44,928 nucleotides of DNA from a virus: positions 1-44,928 of IMG/VR virus record IMGVR_UViG_3300022226_000009, one strand, 5' to 3'. The notes below the pieces were generated by a model that was given only the letters and a program-made list of their open reading frames with translations, did no database searches and was not told the origin of the DNA. The number at the start of each line of letters is the position of its first letter. The first letter of the stretch is position 1. A program made the position numbers and the translations under genes. Positions 5,597 through 13,332 of this stretch are shown here, one piece after another.

Positions 5597-5780
5597 TGTC
5601 AGCTTCCTTGATGAGTTGCGAGACTTTCCGATACGTGGCGAGCTGTTCCTCGGGAGTGAGGTCTGCGTCGTCGATCATCTTGGTGATGCGTTCGAAGTTG
5701 GTCGGTGCCTTGGCCTTGGTGAGTACTTTGACGGTGACATCGATCGTGCGGTTGCGCAGTTTGCTGAAGTTGAGTTTCAT
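5589..5780 (-). CDS. Hypothetical protein, 63 residues
   Basis: ATG at 5780 follows AAGGAAACC and shares ATGA with the stop of the gene before. The product MKLNFSKLRNRTIDVTVKVL continues TKAKAPTNFERITKMIDDAD and a helical C-terminus with QLATYRKVSQLIKEADNA. It reads like a small folded protein: a basic beta-rich start followed by two helices. No domain recognised. Confidence 0.75.
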   Translation of the reverse strand: MKLNFSKLRNRTIDVTVKVLTKAKAPTNFERITKMIDDADLTPEEQLATYRKVSQLIKEADNA

Positions 5781-5923
5781 GACGTGGTTTCCTTGTAGGT
5801 GGCTTGCGGTTTGCGGGTGCGGTACAGCTTCTTCCATGGCTCGTTCAGCCAGATGTAGAAGATGAGTGTGTTGATGCACTGCACTGTGAATAGCGCGGCG
5901 ACGATAGTGAAGAACAAAGTCAT
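5777..5923 (-). CDS. 48-residue membrane protein
   Basis: ATG at 5923 overlaps the previous stop as ATGA behind GAGGACG. The product MTLFFTIVAALFTVQCINTL continues IFYIWLNEPWKKLYRTRKPQ and ends ATYKETTS. Residues 2-26 form one transmembrane helix, followed by a strongly basic tail that should stay in the cytoplasm. Function unknown; one of four single-helix products in this cluster. Confidence 0.75.
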   Translation of the reverse strand: MTLFFTIVAALFTVQCINTLIFYIWLNEPWKKLYRTRKPQATYKETTS

Positions 5924-6120
5924 GAGGCGTCCTCGTTGTTGTCTTCGTTGACGAATATGCACATCTTGGTGCCGATGGGGTGTGCGGTAAGCTCGATGTT
6001 GAAGCCATTCTTGATAGCCCATGCGCTGCCGATGGTGGTCCAGAACGTTTTCTCGTTGTTCGGGCCGTAGTGCTTGGCAACTGCAACGCGATGTGTGGGT
6101 TTGCTGTGATTGTTAGCCAT
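5920..6120 (-). CDS. Conserved phage protein, 66 residues
   Basis: ATG at 6120 follows AAGGAAACACATC. The product starts MANNHSKPTHRVAVAKHYGP and continues EKTFWTTIGSAWAIKNGFNI, then ELTAHPIGTKMCIF. The pattern HRV...G...FWTxIGxAWxxKxGFNIxLxAxPxG is one I know from small conserved phage and plasmid proteins of unknown function, predicted to be a compact beta-rich fold. The C-terminus is acidic (NEDNNEDAS). Stop and next start overlap as ATGA. Confidence 0.8.
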   Translation of the reverse strand: MANNHSKPTHRVAVAKHYGPNNEKTFWTTIGSAWAIKNGFNIELTAHPIGTKMCIFVNEDNNEDAS

Positions 6121-6188
6121 GATGTGTTTCCTTGTGGTAGTGGGTGGGTGAGCAGTTGTTAGTGCAGGATACTCAGCTGCGATGATGT

Positions 6189-6287
6189 CTAGGCTGCGAT
6201 GATGAAGAGGGCAGCTGCGACGAATGCGATGAAGCCTGCAAATGCGCACAGGGTGATGAAGCCGATGATGTTGATGATGCGATCCAT
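6189..6287 (-). CDS. 32-residue membrane peptide, first gene of the leftward cluster
   Basis: ATG at 6287 follows TTGGAGATACAC. The product MDRIINIIGFITLCAFAGFI ends AFVAAALFIIAA and is almost wholly hydrophobic, giving one long transmembrane helix that ends at the C-terminus. It is the first gene after the divergent intergenic region and is separated by 68 bp from the next gene. A holin-like or membrane-modulating role is possible but not shown. Confidence 0.7.
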   Translation of the reverse strand: MDRIINIIGFITLCAFAGFIAFVAAALFIIAA

Positions 6288-6687
6288 GTGTATCTCCAAC
6301 GTGAATGACACAAACCAACCACCTGCGGGCCGCGCCAGCGGGTCGCAATGAAGCCAAGCAGTGTGCCAAGCCGAGCGCACCTGAGCGAAGCGAAGCCAAA
6401 CGCGGAATTGGGAGCGCTAGCGAGCGATGTAGCGGTTGGGCATGCGATGTCACTGAGCGCTAGCGAGGTGGCAGAGCAGGCAGTGCGCGAGGTGTGCTAA
6501 AACCTGAGATGGCGTGGTTTTGACGGGGCCCAGTTCGGAGTGACGCGGTTTCGGATTGCTCGGCCTGTCGGGTGAGATAGGGAGAGGGATACGTGTTGTG
6601 GTGGGAGGGGGGAGGTAGTTTTGCAAGAAAGGTCTTGTATTTTTTTGCATACCTTGTTACCGTGGAACAAAGCACAAGGAGCTTAGC
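6288..6687. other. Divergent intergenic region, GC-rich
   Basis: Four hundred bases separate the leftward cluster from the rightward packaging genes, so promoters for both directions should lie here. No gene with a ribosome-binding site is seen. Two copies of GAGCGCTAGCGAG (6412-6424, 6455-6467) and a nearby GAGCGAAGCGAAG stand out. Close to the rightward start, CAAGA/TCTTG (6624-6637) forms a short hairpin followed by a run of T (6640-6646), in an AT-rich stretch that ends 27 bases before the first rightward gene. I could not find a confident sigma-70 promoter on either strand. Confidence 0.55.
6412..6467. repeat. Two direct copies of a 13-bp palindrome-containing element
   Basis: GAGCGCTAGCGAG occurs at 6412-6424 and 6455-6467, 43 bp apart (about four helical turns). 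Each copy contains the palindrome CGCTAGCG. The spacing and symmetry are what one expects of paired binding sites for a dimeric regulator in the divergent promoter region. Confidence 0.6.
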
Positions 6688-6921
6688 ATGCAGCAACTAG
6701 AACTCAATCTTCAAACCAGCGAACAAATCGCTCACGAGCGCGAATGCAACGCAGCCCGCTCAGCCTTTACCATTGGGTATCGGCGCGCCCTTCAGTACGT
6801 CAAAACGCACCCAGTCCAAAGCACCATGTCCGAAGAACAGCACATCGATTACGAAGCACGACGTTTCGTAAAGCAATTGCAACCCCTGACGGAGAATGAC
6901 TATGCTGAAAACAACCGATGA
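6688..6921 (+). CDS. Hypothetical protein, 77 residues
   Basis: ATG at 6688 follows AAGGAGCTTAGC, a strong ribosome-binding site. The product MQQLELNLQTSEQIAHEREC continues as a charged helical protein with NAARSAFTIGYRRALQYVKT and no recognised domain. It is the first gene of the rightward module, so it may be a regulator or packaging accessory, but nothing in the sequence shows this. Its TGA overlaps the ATG of the next gene as ATGA. Confidence 0.75.
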   Translation: MQQLELNLQTSEQIAHERECNAARSAFTIGYRRALQYVKTHPVQSTMSEEQHIDYEARRFVKQLQPLTENDYAENNR

Positions 6922-7307
6922 CCGACTCGAAAGGAAACTCTGTGGCCGCACCTACCCAGGCGCTACTCCAGCTATGCGGACTCGACAACATGCCCAAGCG
7001 GCGCAAGCGCCAGAAGTGGTGCGAGGTGACGCTGAAGTTCATCGGCGTAGAGTCCTACGTACTTGGCGCTAAGCGCGCCGTACTAAGTCTCACCGGTAGC
7101 GACGGTGGCTTCGGCCTGCGTTTCAAGGAAACGCTGGTTATCCAGGCAGACAGCTTGCTGGGTAACCGCATCAAGCACGGGCTGCTCACTGATGTGCGGA
7201 TTGATTTTGGTAAGGACAGCGATATGCCGGAGCTGTCACTAGCACAACTCATCGGCGGCAGGTATCCTATTGTTCTACGAGCGGGTGACTACGTACAGGT
7301 AAGCTAG
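6918..7307 (+). CDS. Hypothetical protein, 129 residues
   Basis: ATG at 6918 overlaps the previous stop. The product has a basic patch at residues 26-33 (PKRRKRQKW), then a beta-rich body with VLGAKRAVLSLTGSDGGFGL and a C-terminal segment ending RAGDYVQVS. It could be a small beta-barrel DNA-binding protein, but I recognise no family. The stop lies three bases before the next ATG, consistent with one operon leading into the terminase genes. Confidence 0.75.
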   Translation: MTDSKGNSVAAPTQALLQLCGLDNMPKRRKRQKWCEVTLKFIGVESYVLGAKRAVLSLTGSDGGFGLRFKETLVIQADSLLGNRIKHGLLTDVRIDFGKDSDMPELSLAQLIGGRYPIVLRAGDYVQVS

Positions 7308-7310
7308 CCC

Positions 7311-7520
7311 ATGACTGACAAACTTTGTTCAATGCCGAACTGTGACAAGCCGCCGCGCAGCGGCCAGCGTTACTGCAAGGCGTGCCACAGTGTTTATATG
7401 AAGGCGTGGCGCGCCAAGCGCCGCCGCGAGGAACAGCAGCTGCGCGGCAACGTGGTGCAGCTACGCAAGCGTGTCGTCGAGCTACAGCAACAGATAGCGG
7501 AGCAAGAGGCGAGTGGCTAA
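7311..7520 (+). CDS. Small zinc-finger protein with coiled-coil tail
   Basis: The 69-residue product starts MTDKLCSMPNCDKPPRSGQR and continues YCKACHSVYMKAWRAKRRRE. Cysteines 6, 11, 22 and 25 form a C-x(4)-C-x(10)-C-x(2)-C zinc site; the rest is a basic helix and a Gln/Glu-rich coiled coil (VVQLRKRVVELQQQ). Short zinc fingers of this type sit next to terminase genes in many phages, and some nearby ones are HNH-like, but no HNH histidines are present here. Its end overlaps the terminase small-subunit start by 8 bp, suggesting co-translation and perhaps a packaging accessory role. Confidence 0.8.
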   Translation: MTDKLCSMPNCDKPPRSGQRYCKACHSVYMKAWRAKRRREEQQLRGNVVQLRKRVVELQQQIAEQEASG

Positions 7521-8013
7521 GAAGAACGGCAAGACCAAAGGCTTGCAGCTCACCGAGCGGAATCCCTACACCGCGCTCACGCTGATCCAGAAGAATTACG
7601 TCGAGGCCAGGCTGCAGGGACTGACGCAGAAAGCGGCTGCCGCCGCTGCCGGGGCTGCCCCTAACACGCAGCGCGAGCTGGAGCAGAACCCGAAGGTACG
7701 CGCAGCTATCAGGTACCTCATCAAGGAAAGCACCGACAGCGTCGAAGAGCTGACCAAGAGCGACGTACTGACCGGCATGATGGACGCGGTCTCGGCAGCT
7801 GCCACAGCAGCGGAGTTGGTAATGGCGTGGCGCGAGATCGGCAAGTTGTTGGGTGCTTACGAACCAGAAAGAAAAATCCTGGAGGTGCACGACTACTCGC
7901 GTGATGAGCTGCGCACGTTGTCCGACGCTGACTTAGCCAAGCTCGCGGGTCCGCGCATGACGGACGTCGTCGACGCCGAGTTCACAGCACTCCCCACTAA
8001 CACACGTGACTGA
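7513..8013 (+). CDS. terS: Terminase small subunit
   Basis: GTG at 7513 is the only start that fits the overlap with the previous gene; GGAG lies about ten bases upstream. The 166-residue protein has an N-terminal helix-turn-helix-like region with LTQKAAAAAAGAAPNTQREL (about residues 37-56) followed by the helical SDVLTGMMDAVSAAATAAEL and WREIGKLLGAYEPER segments typical of the Terminase_2 small-subunit family. It should bind the packaging start site on phage DNA and stimulate the large subunit. The C-terminal region after residue 125 is acidic, as expected for the part that contacts the large subunit. Its end overlaps the large-subunit gene by 8 bp. Confidence 0.85.
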   Translation: MAKKNGKTKGLQLTERNPYTALTLIQKNYVEARLQGLTQKAAAAAAGAAPNTQRELEQNPKVRAAIRYLIKESTDSVEELTKSDVLTGMMDAVSAAATAAELVMAWREIGKLLGAYEPERKILEVHDYSRDELRTLSDADLAKLAGPRMTDVVDAEFTALPTNTRD

Positions 8014-9838
8014 TACTAAACACAAGCACGTCGCTCAGCCTGACCAGATGAAGGCGCGCGTCATGCTGCGCTTGAAGAAGGGTATCGACGAGCGTGACGC
8101 CTACCGTAACCCGTGTCGTAAGACCCGGCCTTTCACTATTCGCAAGGAATGGCTGGACAAGCAGAAGGAACTGCACCCTGACTGGTACGCCGAGGTCGAG
8201 GCCGAGCTACGCGCTCGGAACAAAGTGCTGGGTAATAAGCGCAAGAGCAAGAACATCAAAAAGGCCAAGGAAAAAATTGCTAAGAAGAACGTCAAGGCCA
8301 ACATGCAGCAAATCGCCGATAGCGTTGTGGAGGAAGGTGCAGCGGTGGTACGGCGTGAGCTGGCGCAGCGCGAGCTGTCGCGGCGCAGCCTGATCGCCAG
8401 TATCTTGCGCTTCAACGCGGACTACCTGGCGGGCTGGGTGCACAAGGACATTTGCATGCGCTTGCAGCGATTCATGCAGGCGGTGGAGGACGGCAAGAAT
8501 CCGCGCCTCATGCTGCAGATGCCACCACGCCACGGCAAAAGCATGATCGCCTCACAAGAATTTCCCGCGTGGCTGCTCGGCCATCACCCTGACTGGGAGC
8601 TGATCGTGTGTTCTTACGCCGAGAGCTTAGCGCTGGACTTCTCGCGCAACGTGCGCGAGCGCATGCGTGACCCTGAGTACCGCGTACTGTTCCCGGAGAC
8701 GAAACTTGACAGAGACAATCAGAACGCCCAAGGGTGGAAGCTCACCAAGAAAGGCGGCTTCTTACCCGCTGGTGTGGGCGGACCGATCACCGGTAAGGGA
8801 GCCCACGTACTCATCATCGACGATCCGATCAAGAACTCACAGGAAGCTGAGAGCGACACCACTAGAGCTAGCATTATGCGTTGGTACGAAACGACGGCAT
8901 ATACTCGTTTGGCCCCAGGAGGTGGAGTCCTTGTCATCCAGACCCGGTGGCATCTTGATGACCTGTCCGGTCGACTAGAAGCCGACATGCTGGAGGGCAA
9001 CGGCGATAACTTTGAAGTTGTTCGCTACCCGGCGATCGCGGTCGCCGACGAACAGCACCGCAAGCGCGGCGAGCCGTTGCACAAGGCGCGCTACAACAAG
9101 GCGCAGCTGACCATGATCCGCAAGGCAGTCGGTGAGCGCACCTGGGCGGCGCTGTACCAGCAGAACCCGGTGCCTGACGAGGGCGCGCAGTTCCAGAAGT
9201 CGATGATCAAGTATTATCGCAAGGGTGACGGCCAGCTGCCGGAGGACATGACCAAGGTAGCGGCCTGGGACCTGGCGATTGGCCAGAAAGAGGTGAACGA
9301 CAAGACTGTGGGGCTCACCTGGGGCAAGGATCGCGTCGGCGATTACTGGTTCCTGGACTGTCGGCACGGGCATTTTGATGCATTTGAGATCGTCAACGAG
9401 ATTTGTGACAGCTACGAGAAGCACAAACCGTTCACGGTGGGCATTGAAAAGGACAAAGTGGCGCTGGCCGTGGGGCCTTTGCTCGACACGGTGATGTCTG
9501 ATAGGGAACTATACGCCATGCATATTACCGAGCTTCGTCCGGCGCGGGAGGGCAACAAGTTAGAGCGTTGCCGGACCCTGCAGGGGATGATGCGGCAAGG
9601 CCGTGTATGGCTACCGCACCCTGACGAGGCCGACTGGGTGGATGAGTTTGTGACCGAGCTACTGCAGTTTCCGTACGGGCGGCGCGACGACCACGTCGAC
9701 GCGGCGGCCTGGCTGGCGTTGTTGTCCGTGGAAACGCCCTCGCCCGGTGGCATTTACAGTAAAATACCGCGTCGCGCGAGCTGGCGTGACCGACTCCGGC
9801 ACATGGGCCGCGAGGCACGCAGCATGATGAGTTCTTAA
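8006..9838 (+). CDS. terL: Terminase large subunit (ATPase and nuclease)
   Basis: The 610-residue protein carries the full packaging-motor set. Walker A is MPPRHGKS (172-179), Walker B is VLIIDDP (268-274, D272 and D273), and ARLxPGGGVLVIQTRWH supplies the coupling region. The RNase H-like nuclease has D422 in AAWDLAIGQ, E481 in GIEKD and D561/D562/D565 in DDHVDA. It translocates DNA into the prohead and cuts the concatemer. The first 130 residues are an unusually long lysine-rich extension (NKRKSKNIKKAKEKIAKK) before the conserved part. GTG at 8006 overlaps the small-subunit gene; an ATG at 8048 is the alternative start. Confidence 0.95.
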   Translation: MTDTKHKHVAQPDQMKARVMLRLKKGIDERDAYRNPCRKTRPFTIRKEWLDKQKELHPDWYAEVEAELRARNKVLGNKRKSKNIKKAKEKIAKKNVKANMQQIADSVVEEGAAVVRRELAQRELSRRSLIASILRFNADYLAGWVHKDICMRLQRFMQAVEDGKNPRLMLQMPPRHGKSMIASQEFPAWLLGHHPDWELIVCSYAESLALDFSRNVRERMRDPEYRVLFPETKLDRDNQNAQGWKLTKKGGFLPAGVGGPITGKGAHVLIIDDPIKNSQEAESDTTRASIMRWYETTAYTRLAPGGGVLVIQTRWHLDDLSGRLEADMLEGNGDNFEVVRYPAIAVADEQHRKRGEPLHKARYNKAQLTMIRKAVGERTWAALYQQNPVPDEGAQFQKSMIKYYRKGDGQLPEDMTKVAAWDLAIGQKEVNDKTVGLTWGKDRVGDYWFLDCRHGHFDAFEIVNEICDSYEKHKPFTVGIEKDKVALAVGPLLDTVMSDRELYAMHITELRPAREGNKLERCRTLQGMMRQGRVWLPHPDEADWVDEFVTELLQFPYGRRDDHVDAAAWLALLSVETPSPGGIYSKIPRRASWRDRLRHMGREARSMMSS

Positions 9839-9851
9839 CAGGAGAAAACCG

Positions 9852-10010
9852 ATGGCAGGCAGGCACCTTAACCCTTCAGCACCCCCAGGCAAGGCAAAAT
9901 TCCAGGGCGGTAGCTCGACCGGCAAGAAATCCAGCTTGAACAAAGCAAATCGTGAGACGCCGATGACGAAAAACATCGGGACGCCACGTGACAAGGGTGT
10001 TAATCGTTAA
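9852..10010 (+). CDS. Small basic hypothetical protein, 52 residues
   Basis: ATG at 9852 follows AGGAGAAAACCG. The product begins MAGRHLNPSAPPGKAKFQGG and continues SSTGKKSSLNKANRETPMTK; it is rich in Lys, Gly, Ser and Asn and probably disordered. It lies between the terminase and portal genes with short gaps on both sides (13 and 6 bp). A head-assembly or DNA-neutralising accessory would fit the position, but no family is recognised. Confidence 0.8.
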   Translation: MAGRHLNPSAPPGKAKFQGGSSTGKKSSLNKANRETPMTKNIGTPRDKGVNR

Positions 10011-10016
10011 CACCTC

Positions 10017-12140
10017 ATGGCTGCAGACACCAAAAACCAAGTCGCCGAGGCGAACTGGGTAGCTTATCAGCGCGCGCGTGACTCCGGTCACGACGATTGG
10101 CTCGACGATGCCAAGAAATGCGATCGATTTGTGCTCGGTGAGCAGTGGGAAGACAAAGACAGGGCCAAGTTAGAGGCTGAGGGCCGCCCGGTCCTCACGA
10201 TTAACGAAGTTTTGAAGGTCGTCAACGCGTTTTTGGGTAAACAGTCCCAGCAACGGGCCGATATTGTCTTCAAACCGGCGCGGGACGCCTCCGACGACAC
10301 CGCTGAGGCGCTCACGCGCCTCACCGAGCAGATTCTGGACCATAACAAGTACGAATTTGTCGAAAAAGAGGTGTTTGAGGACGGTATTGTCATTGATCGC
10401 GGCTATTTTGACCTGCGACTGGACTTTTCCGACAACATTATGGGCGATATCAAGGTTGCAGCCCTTGATCCGTACGAAGTACTGCCCGACCCGGACGCCA
10501 AGAGCTACGATCCGAGTACCTGGAACCAGGTAATGACCACGCGCTGGATGACGCTCGACGACATCGAGGCGCACTACGGCAAGAACAAGCGTAAAGAAGT
10601 AGCGAGCGTCGCCGCAGGCAACAACGCTTTTGGTGAAGATTCGGTGCGCTACGAGGGTACCCGCACGTTCGGTGCGGACGAATACGAGTCGCAGCAGTAC
10701 ACCGCCGAGGTGCACGACCGCACGGTGCGCGCGGTGCGCGTGCTGGAGCGGCAGTTCAAGCGTTTGAAGACCATCCGGTACTTCATCGACAACGAGATTG
10801 GCGACATGAAGCCGATCCCTGACGAGCTGCCGGACGAGCGCGCCGAGGCGATTGCCAGGGCCACCGGCCTGTCGATCATTCGCCGCGTCGGCCACAAGAT
10901 TCGCTGGGTAACCACCGCTGACAACGTGGTGTTGCACGACAGCTGGAGCCCGTACCGCACCTTCACCGTCATTCCGTACTTTCCGTTCTTCCGCAAGGGC
11001 AAAACTTCGGGAGTCGTCAAGCAGCTGCTGTCGCCGCAGGAGCAGTTCAACAAGATGGAGAGCCAGATGCTCCACATTGTGAACACCACGGCGAACTCCG
11101 GCTGGATATACGAGGAAGGCTCGCTGCTCAACATGACCACCGAGGAGCTGGAGGAGCGCGGCGCGGAGACCGGCCTGGTGATGGCGGTGAAGCGCGGCTC
11201 GGACCGGCCCGAGAAGATCATGGCGAACCAGATACCCACGGGCTTGGATCGCCTGGCGTCACGCGCGCAGGCAAACGTCGCGGGCATCGCGGGCGTGGAA
11301 GGCCTGGTCGGCCAGCCCAGCCGCGAGGTATCCGGGGTCGCGCTGGACCAGCTGGAGTCACGTGGCCTGATCCAGGTGGAAGTGCCGTTCGACGCGCTGA
11401 AGCGCACCCGCGCCCTGGTGGCCGCCAAGATGCTGGAGCTGATACAGGACTTTTACACCGAGACGCGTATCGTGCGGGTCACGGTGGGGAACGGTTACAA
11501 CGATCAGAACAACGAATTGGTTATCAATGGCCTGGATGCGGCTGGACAGATAACCAACGACGTCACGCTGGGTGAATACGACGTAGTCGTTAGCTCGCGT
11601 CCTGCCAGGGATAACTACGAAGATGCACAGTTTAGCTACGCCCTGCAGATGCGCGAGGCGGGGGTAATGATTCCTGACGATGTCGTTATCAGACACTCCC
11701 CGCTGGACGACAAGGATGCCATTGCCGATAGGGTCGCAGGGCTGCAGGGTGTAGCACCTCCGACGGAAGAAGAGATTCAGCTGCAAGCGCAGCAGATGGC
11801 GCTGCAGATCAAGACCACCGAGCTGGAGGCGAGCAAGCTGGAGGCCGAGGTGGCTGAGCTGCAGGCACGCGCCGCCTCGCAGTTTGCCAAGGCGCAGCAG
11901 CTGCAGGGCGATGCGCAGATAGCCGCGATGCAGCTGGCGATGCAGTCCAAGGAGAAGCTGGTGGACTTACAAGCGAAATTACAGATGTTTTATGATAACT
12001 TGGAGAATAAGCTGCAGCTGGCGCAGATTCACTCGCAGAACAAACGCGACGTCACGCTCATGCAGGAAAGCACGAAACACTCCATGAAAGAGCTTGACGT
12101 GATCGCCAAGTCCGTCATGCCACAACAGAGGGCAAAATAA
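10017..12140 (+). CDS. Portal protein, P22 type
   Basis: The 707-residue protein matches the P22 gp1 portal family in length and layout. The N-terminus has CDRFVLGEQWEDKDRAKLEA and GRPVLTINEVLKVVNAFLGK, the usual opening of this family; the middle holds the wing and stem regions with YFPFFRKGKTSGVVKQLLSP, and PSREVSGVALDQLESRG lies in the crown-proximal part. Residues 590-700 are a long Gln/Ala/Glu coiled coil that would extend the barrel inside the capsid. Twelve copies form the ring through which DNA enters and leaves and to which terminase and tail bind. The gene ends in TAATG, overlapping the scaffold start. Confidence 0.93.
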   Translation: MAADTKNQVAEANWVAYQRARDSGHDDWLDDAKKCDRFVLGEQWEDKDRAKLEAEGRPVLTINEVLKVVNAFLGKQSQQRADIVFKPARDASDDTAEALTRLTEQILDHNKYEFVEKEVFEDGIVIDRGYFDLRLDFSDNIMGDIKVAALDPYEVLPDPDAKSYDPSTWNQVMTTRWMTLDDIEAHYGKNKRKEVASVAAGNNAFGEDSVRYEGTRTFGADEYESQQYTAEVHDRTVRAVRVLERQFKRLKTIRYFIDNEIGDMKPIPDELPDERAEAIARATGLSIIRRVGHKIRWVTTADNVVLHDSWSPYRTFTVIPYFPFFRKGKTSGVVKQLLSPQEQFNKMESQMLHIVNTTANSGWIYEEGSLLNMTTEELEERGAETGLVMAVKRGSDRPEKIMANQIPTGLDRLASRAQANVAGIAGVEGLVGQPSREVSGVALDQLESRGLIQVEVPFDALKRTRALVAAKMLELIQDFYTETRIVRVTVGNGYNDQNNELVINGLDAAGQITNDVTLGEYDVVVSSRPARDNYEDAQFSYALQMREAGVMIPDDVVIRHSPLDDKDAIADRVAGLQGVAPPTEEEIQLQAQQMALQIKTTELEASKLEAEVAELQARAASQFAKAQQLQGDAQIAAMQLAMQSKEKLVDLQAKLQMFYDNLENKLQLAQIHSQNKRDVTLMQESTKHSMKELDVIAKSVMPQQRAK

Positions 12141-13114
12141 TGGCTAAGAAAGAAGTAACCGAAGAAATCACCGATCCTTTCATTGGCGGTGAAGACGACG
12201 ATCTTATGGACATGGAGTACGTGCAGGACGAAGATACGGTGTCCGTGGATACGCACCCGCCGCAGACCAAGGAAGAGGCAGAGCTGCTGGCGCAGGGCAT
12301 CGACCCGGACGCGGAGGAAGACCCGACGCCGGTAGCAGAGCCCGAGGCGGAGAAAGAACCCGAGGCAGAGGCTGAAGAGGAAGAGCCTGTCGCTGAGGCC
12401 GAGGAAGAGCCGGAAGCAGAGCATAAGGTGCCGAAGGACCGCTTCGACGAAGTCAACGAGCGCATGAAGGCTGCGGAGAAGCAAGCCAAAGAACTGAAGA
12501 AACAGCTGGAGAGCGTGGTTGAGCAGAAAAGCGAGCCTGAGCCCGACCCCTTTGATTACGCGGCCAAAGAAGCGGAAGCGATGGATGCAGTTCTGGAAGG
12601 CGACACTGCCAAGTACGCCGCGCTTCGCGAGGAGATTCGTCAAGCCGAGAAATCAGAAACTTTGCGCGAAGCTCAGAGGATTGCCACCGAAGGCGATAAG
12701 TACTTACAGGAAAACCTGACCTTCGAGGAGGTTGGTGCCCGCATCGAGGCGGCATTTCCGCAGTTCCAGGCTGACAGCGACTCTTTCAACGAGGAGGCGC
12801 GTGAGGAGATGCTGGATTTATACGTCGGCTACGCCAAGTCAGGTATCTACTCCCGCGTAGATGCACTACAACGCGCAGCCGATCGCACCGCCAGAATGTA
12901 TGGTTTCGATACAAAACCGGATAACGTGGTGAGCATTAAAAAGCCCGACGCACGCAAGAAGGCACAAACAGCTAACCAGCAGCCGCCACTGGTAAAATCG
13001 CGGGAAAGCACTGATAACGAAGAGCCCCGGCGTGACATCAAATCGATGTCAGACGAGGAGTTCGAGGCGTTACCGGAGTCTACCAAACGCCGCATGCGCG
13101 GTGATATACTGTGA
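12140..13114 (+). CDS. Scaffolding protein (putative)
   Basis: The 324-residue protein lies between portal and capsid genes, the standard place of a scaffold. It is very acidic at residues 1-100, with long Glu/Ala runs (EPEAEKEPEAEAEEEEPVAE), followed by a coiled-coil region (about 95-215), and a basic C-terminal part (MRGDIL at the end, KKPDARKKAQTAN before it) of the kind that binds the capsid shell. Scaffolds guide assembly of the prohead and then leave or are cleaved. No protease motif is visible. Start ATG overlaps the portal stop. Confidence 0.8.
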   Translation: MAKKEVTEEITDPFIGGEDDDLMDMEYVQDEDTVSVDTHPPQTKEEAELLAQGIDPDAEEDPTPVAEPEAEKEPEAEAEEEEPVAEAEEEPEAEHKVPKDRFDEVNERMKAAEKQAKELKKQLESVVEQKSEPEPDPFDYAAKEAEAMDAVLEGDTAKYAALREEIRQAEKSETLREAQRIATEGDKYLQENLTFEEVGARIEAAFPQFQADSDSFNEEAREEMLDLYVGYAKSGIYSRVDALQRAADRTARMYGFDTKPDNVVSIKKPDARKKAQTANQQPPLVKSRESTDNEEPRRDIKSMSDEEFEALPESTKRRMRGDIL

Positions 13115-13141
13115 CCATGCGACCGACGAACTCAAAATCTG

Positions 13142-13218
13142 GCCCAGCTGGCGGAATTGGCATACGCGCCTGTCTTAGAAACAGGTTTATCTGAGTTCGA
13201 ATCTCAGGCTGGGCACCA
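13142..13218 (+). tRNA. tRNA-Leu(UAG), short variable loop
   Basis: A complete 77-base cloverleaf: acceptor GCCCAGC/GCTGGGC, Leu-like D arm (GCGGAATTGGCATACGC), anticodon stem CCTGT/ACAGG with loop CTTAGAA (anticodon TAG, reads CUA and probably other CUN codons), T arm CTGAG-TTCGAAT-CTCAG, discriminator A and an encoded CCA. The variable region is only five bases (TTTAT) although bacterial tRNA-Leu normally has a long class II arm. It lies 27 bases after the scaffold stop. Confidence 0.93.
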
Positions 13219-13219
13219 T

Positions 13220-13296
13220 CAGGGTGTAGCTCAGTCTGGTAGAGTTTCTGGCTTGGAACCAGAATGTCGCAGGTTCGAATCCTGCCATCCTGACCA
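13220..13296 (+). tRNA. tRNA-Pro(UGG)
   Basis: A complete 77-base cloverleaf: acceptor CAGGGTG/CATCCTG with one G-T pair, C1-G72 as in other bacterial tRNA-Pro, anticodon stem TCTGG/CCAGA with loop CTTGGAA (anticodon TGG, reads CCA and CCG), T arm GCAGG-TTCGAAT-CCTGC, discriminator A and an encoded CCA. Only one base separates it from tRNA-Leu, so both must be cut from one transcript. Confidence 0.95.
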
Positions 13297-13305
13297 ACAA
13301 ATATA

Positions 13306-13332
13306 GGCGGGGCTTGAAGCCCCGCCTTTTTT
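13306..13332 (+). terminator. Intrinsic terminator after the tRNA pair
   Basis: GGCGGGGCT and AGCCCCGCC pair perfectly around a three-base loop, followed by six T. It lies ten bases after the tRNA-Pro CCA end and would stop or reduce transcription from the portal/scaffold side. Confidence 0.9.

Noticed and set aside
6621-6663. Sigma-70 promoter before the first rightward gene
   Set aside because: Candidate -35 (TTGCAA or TTGTAT) and -10 hexamers match poorly at any normal spacing.
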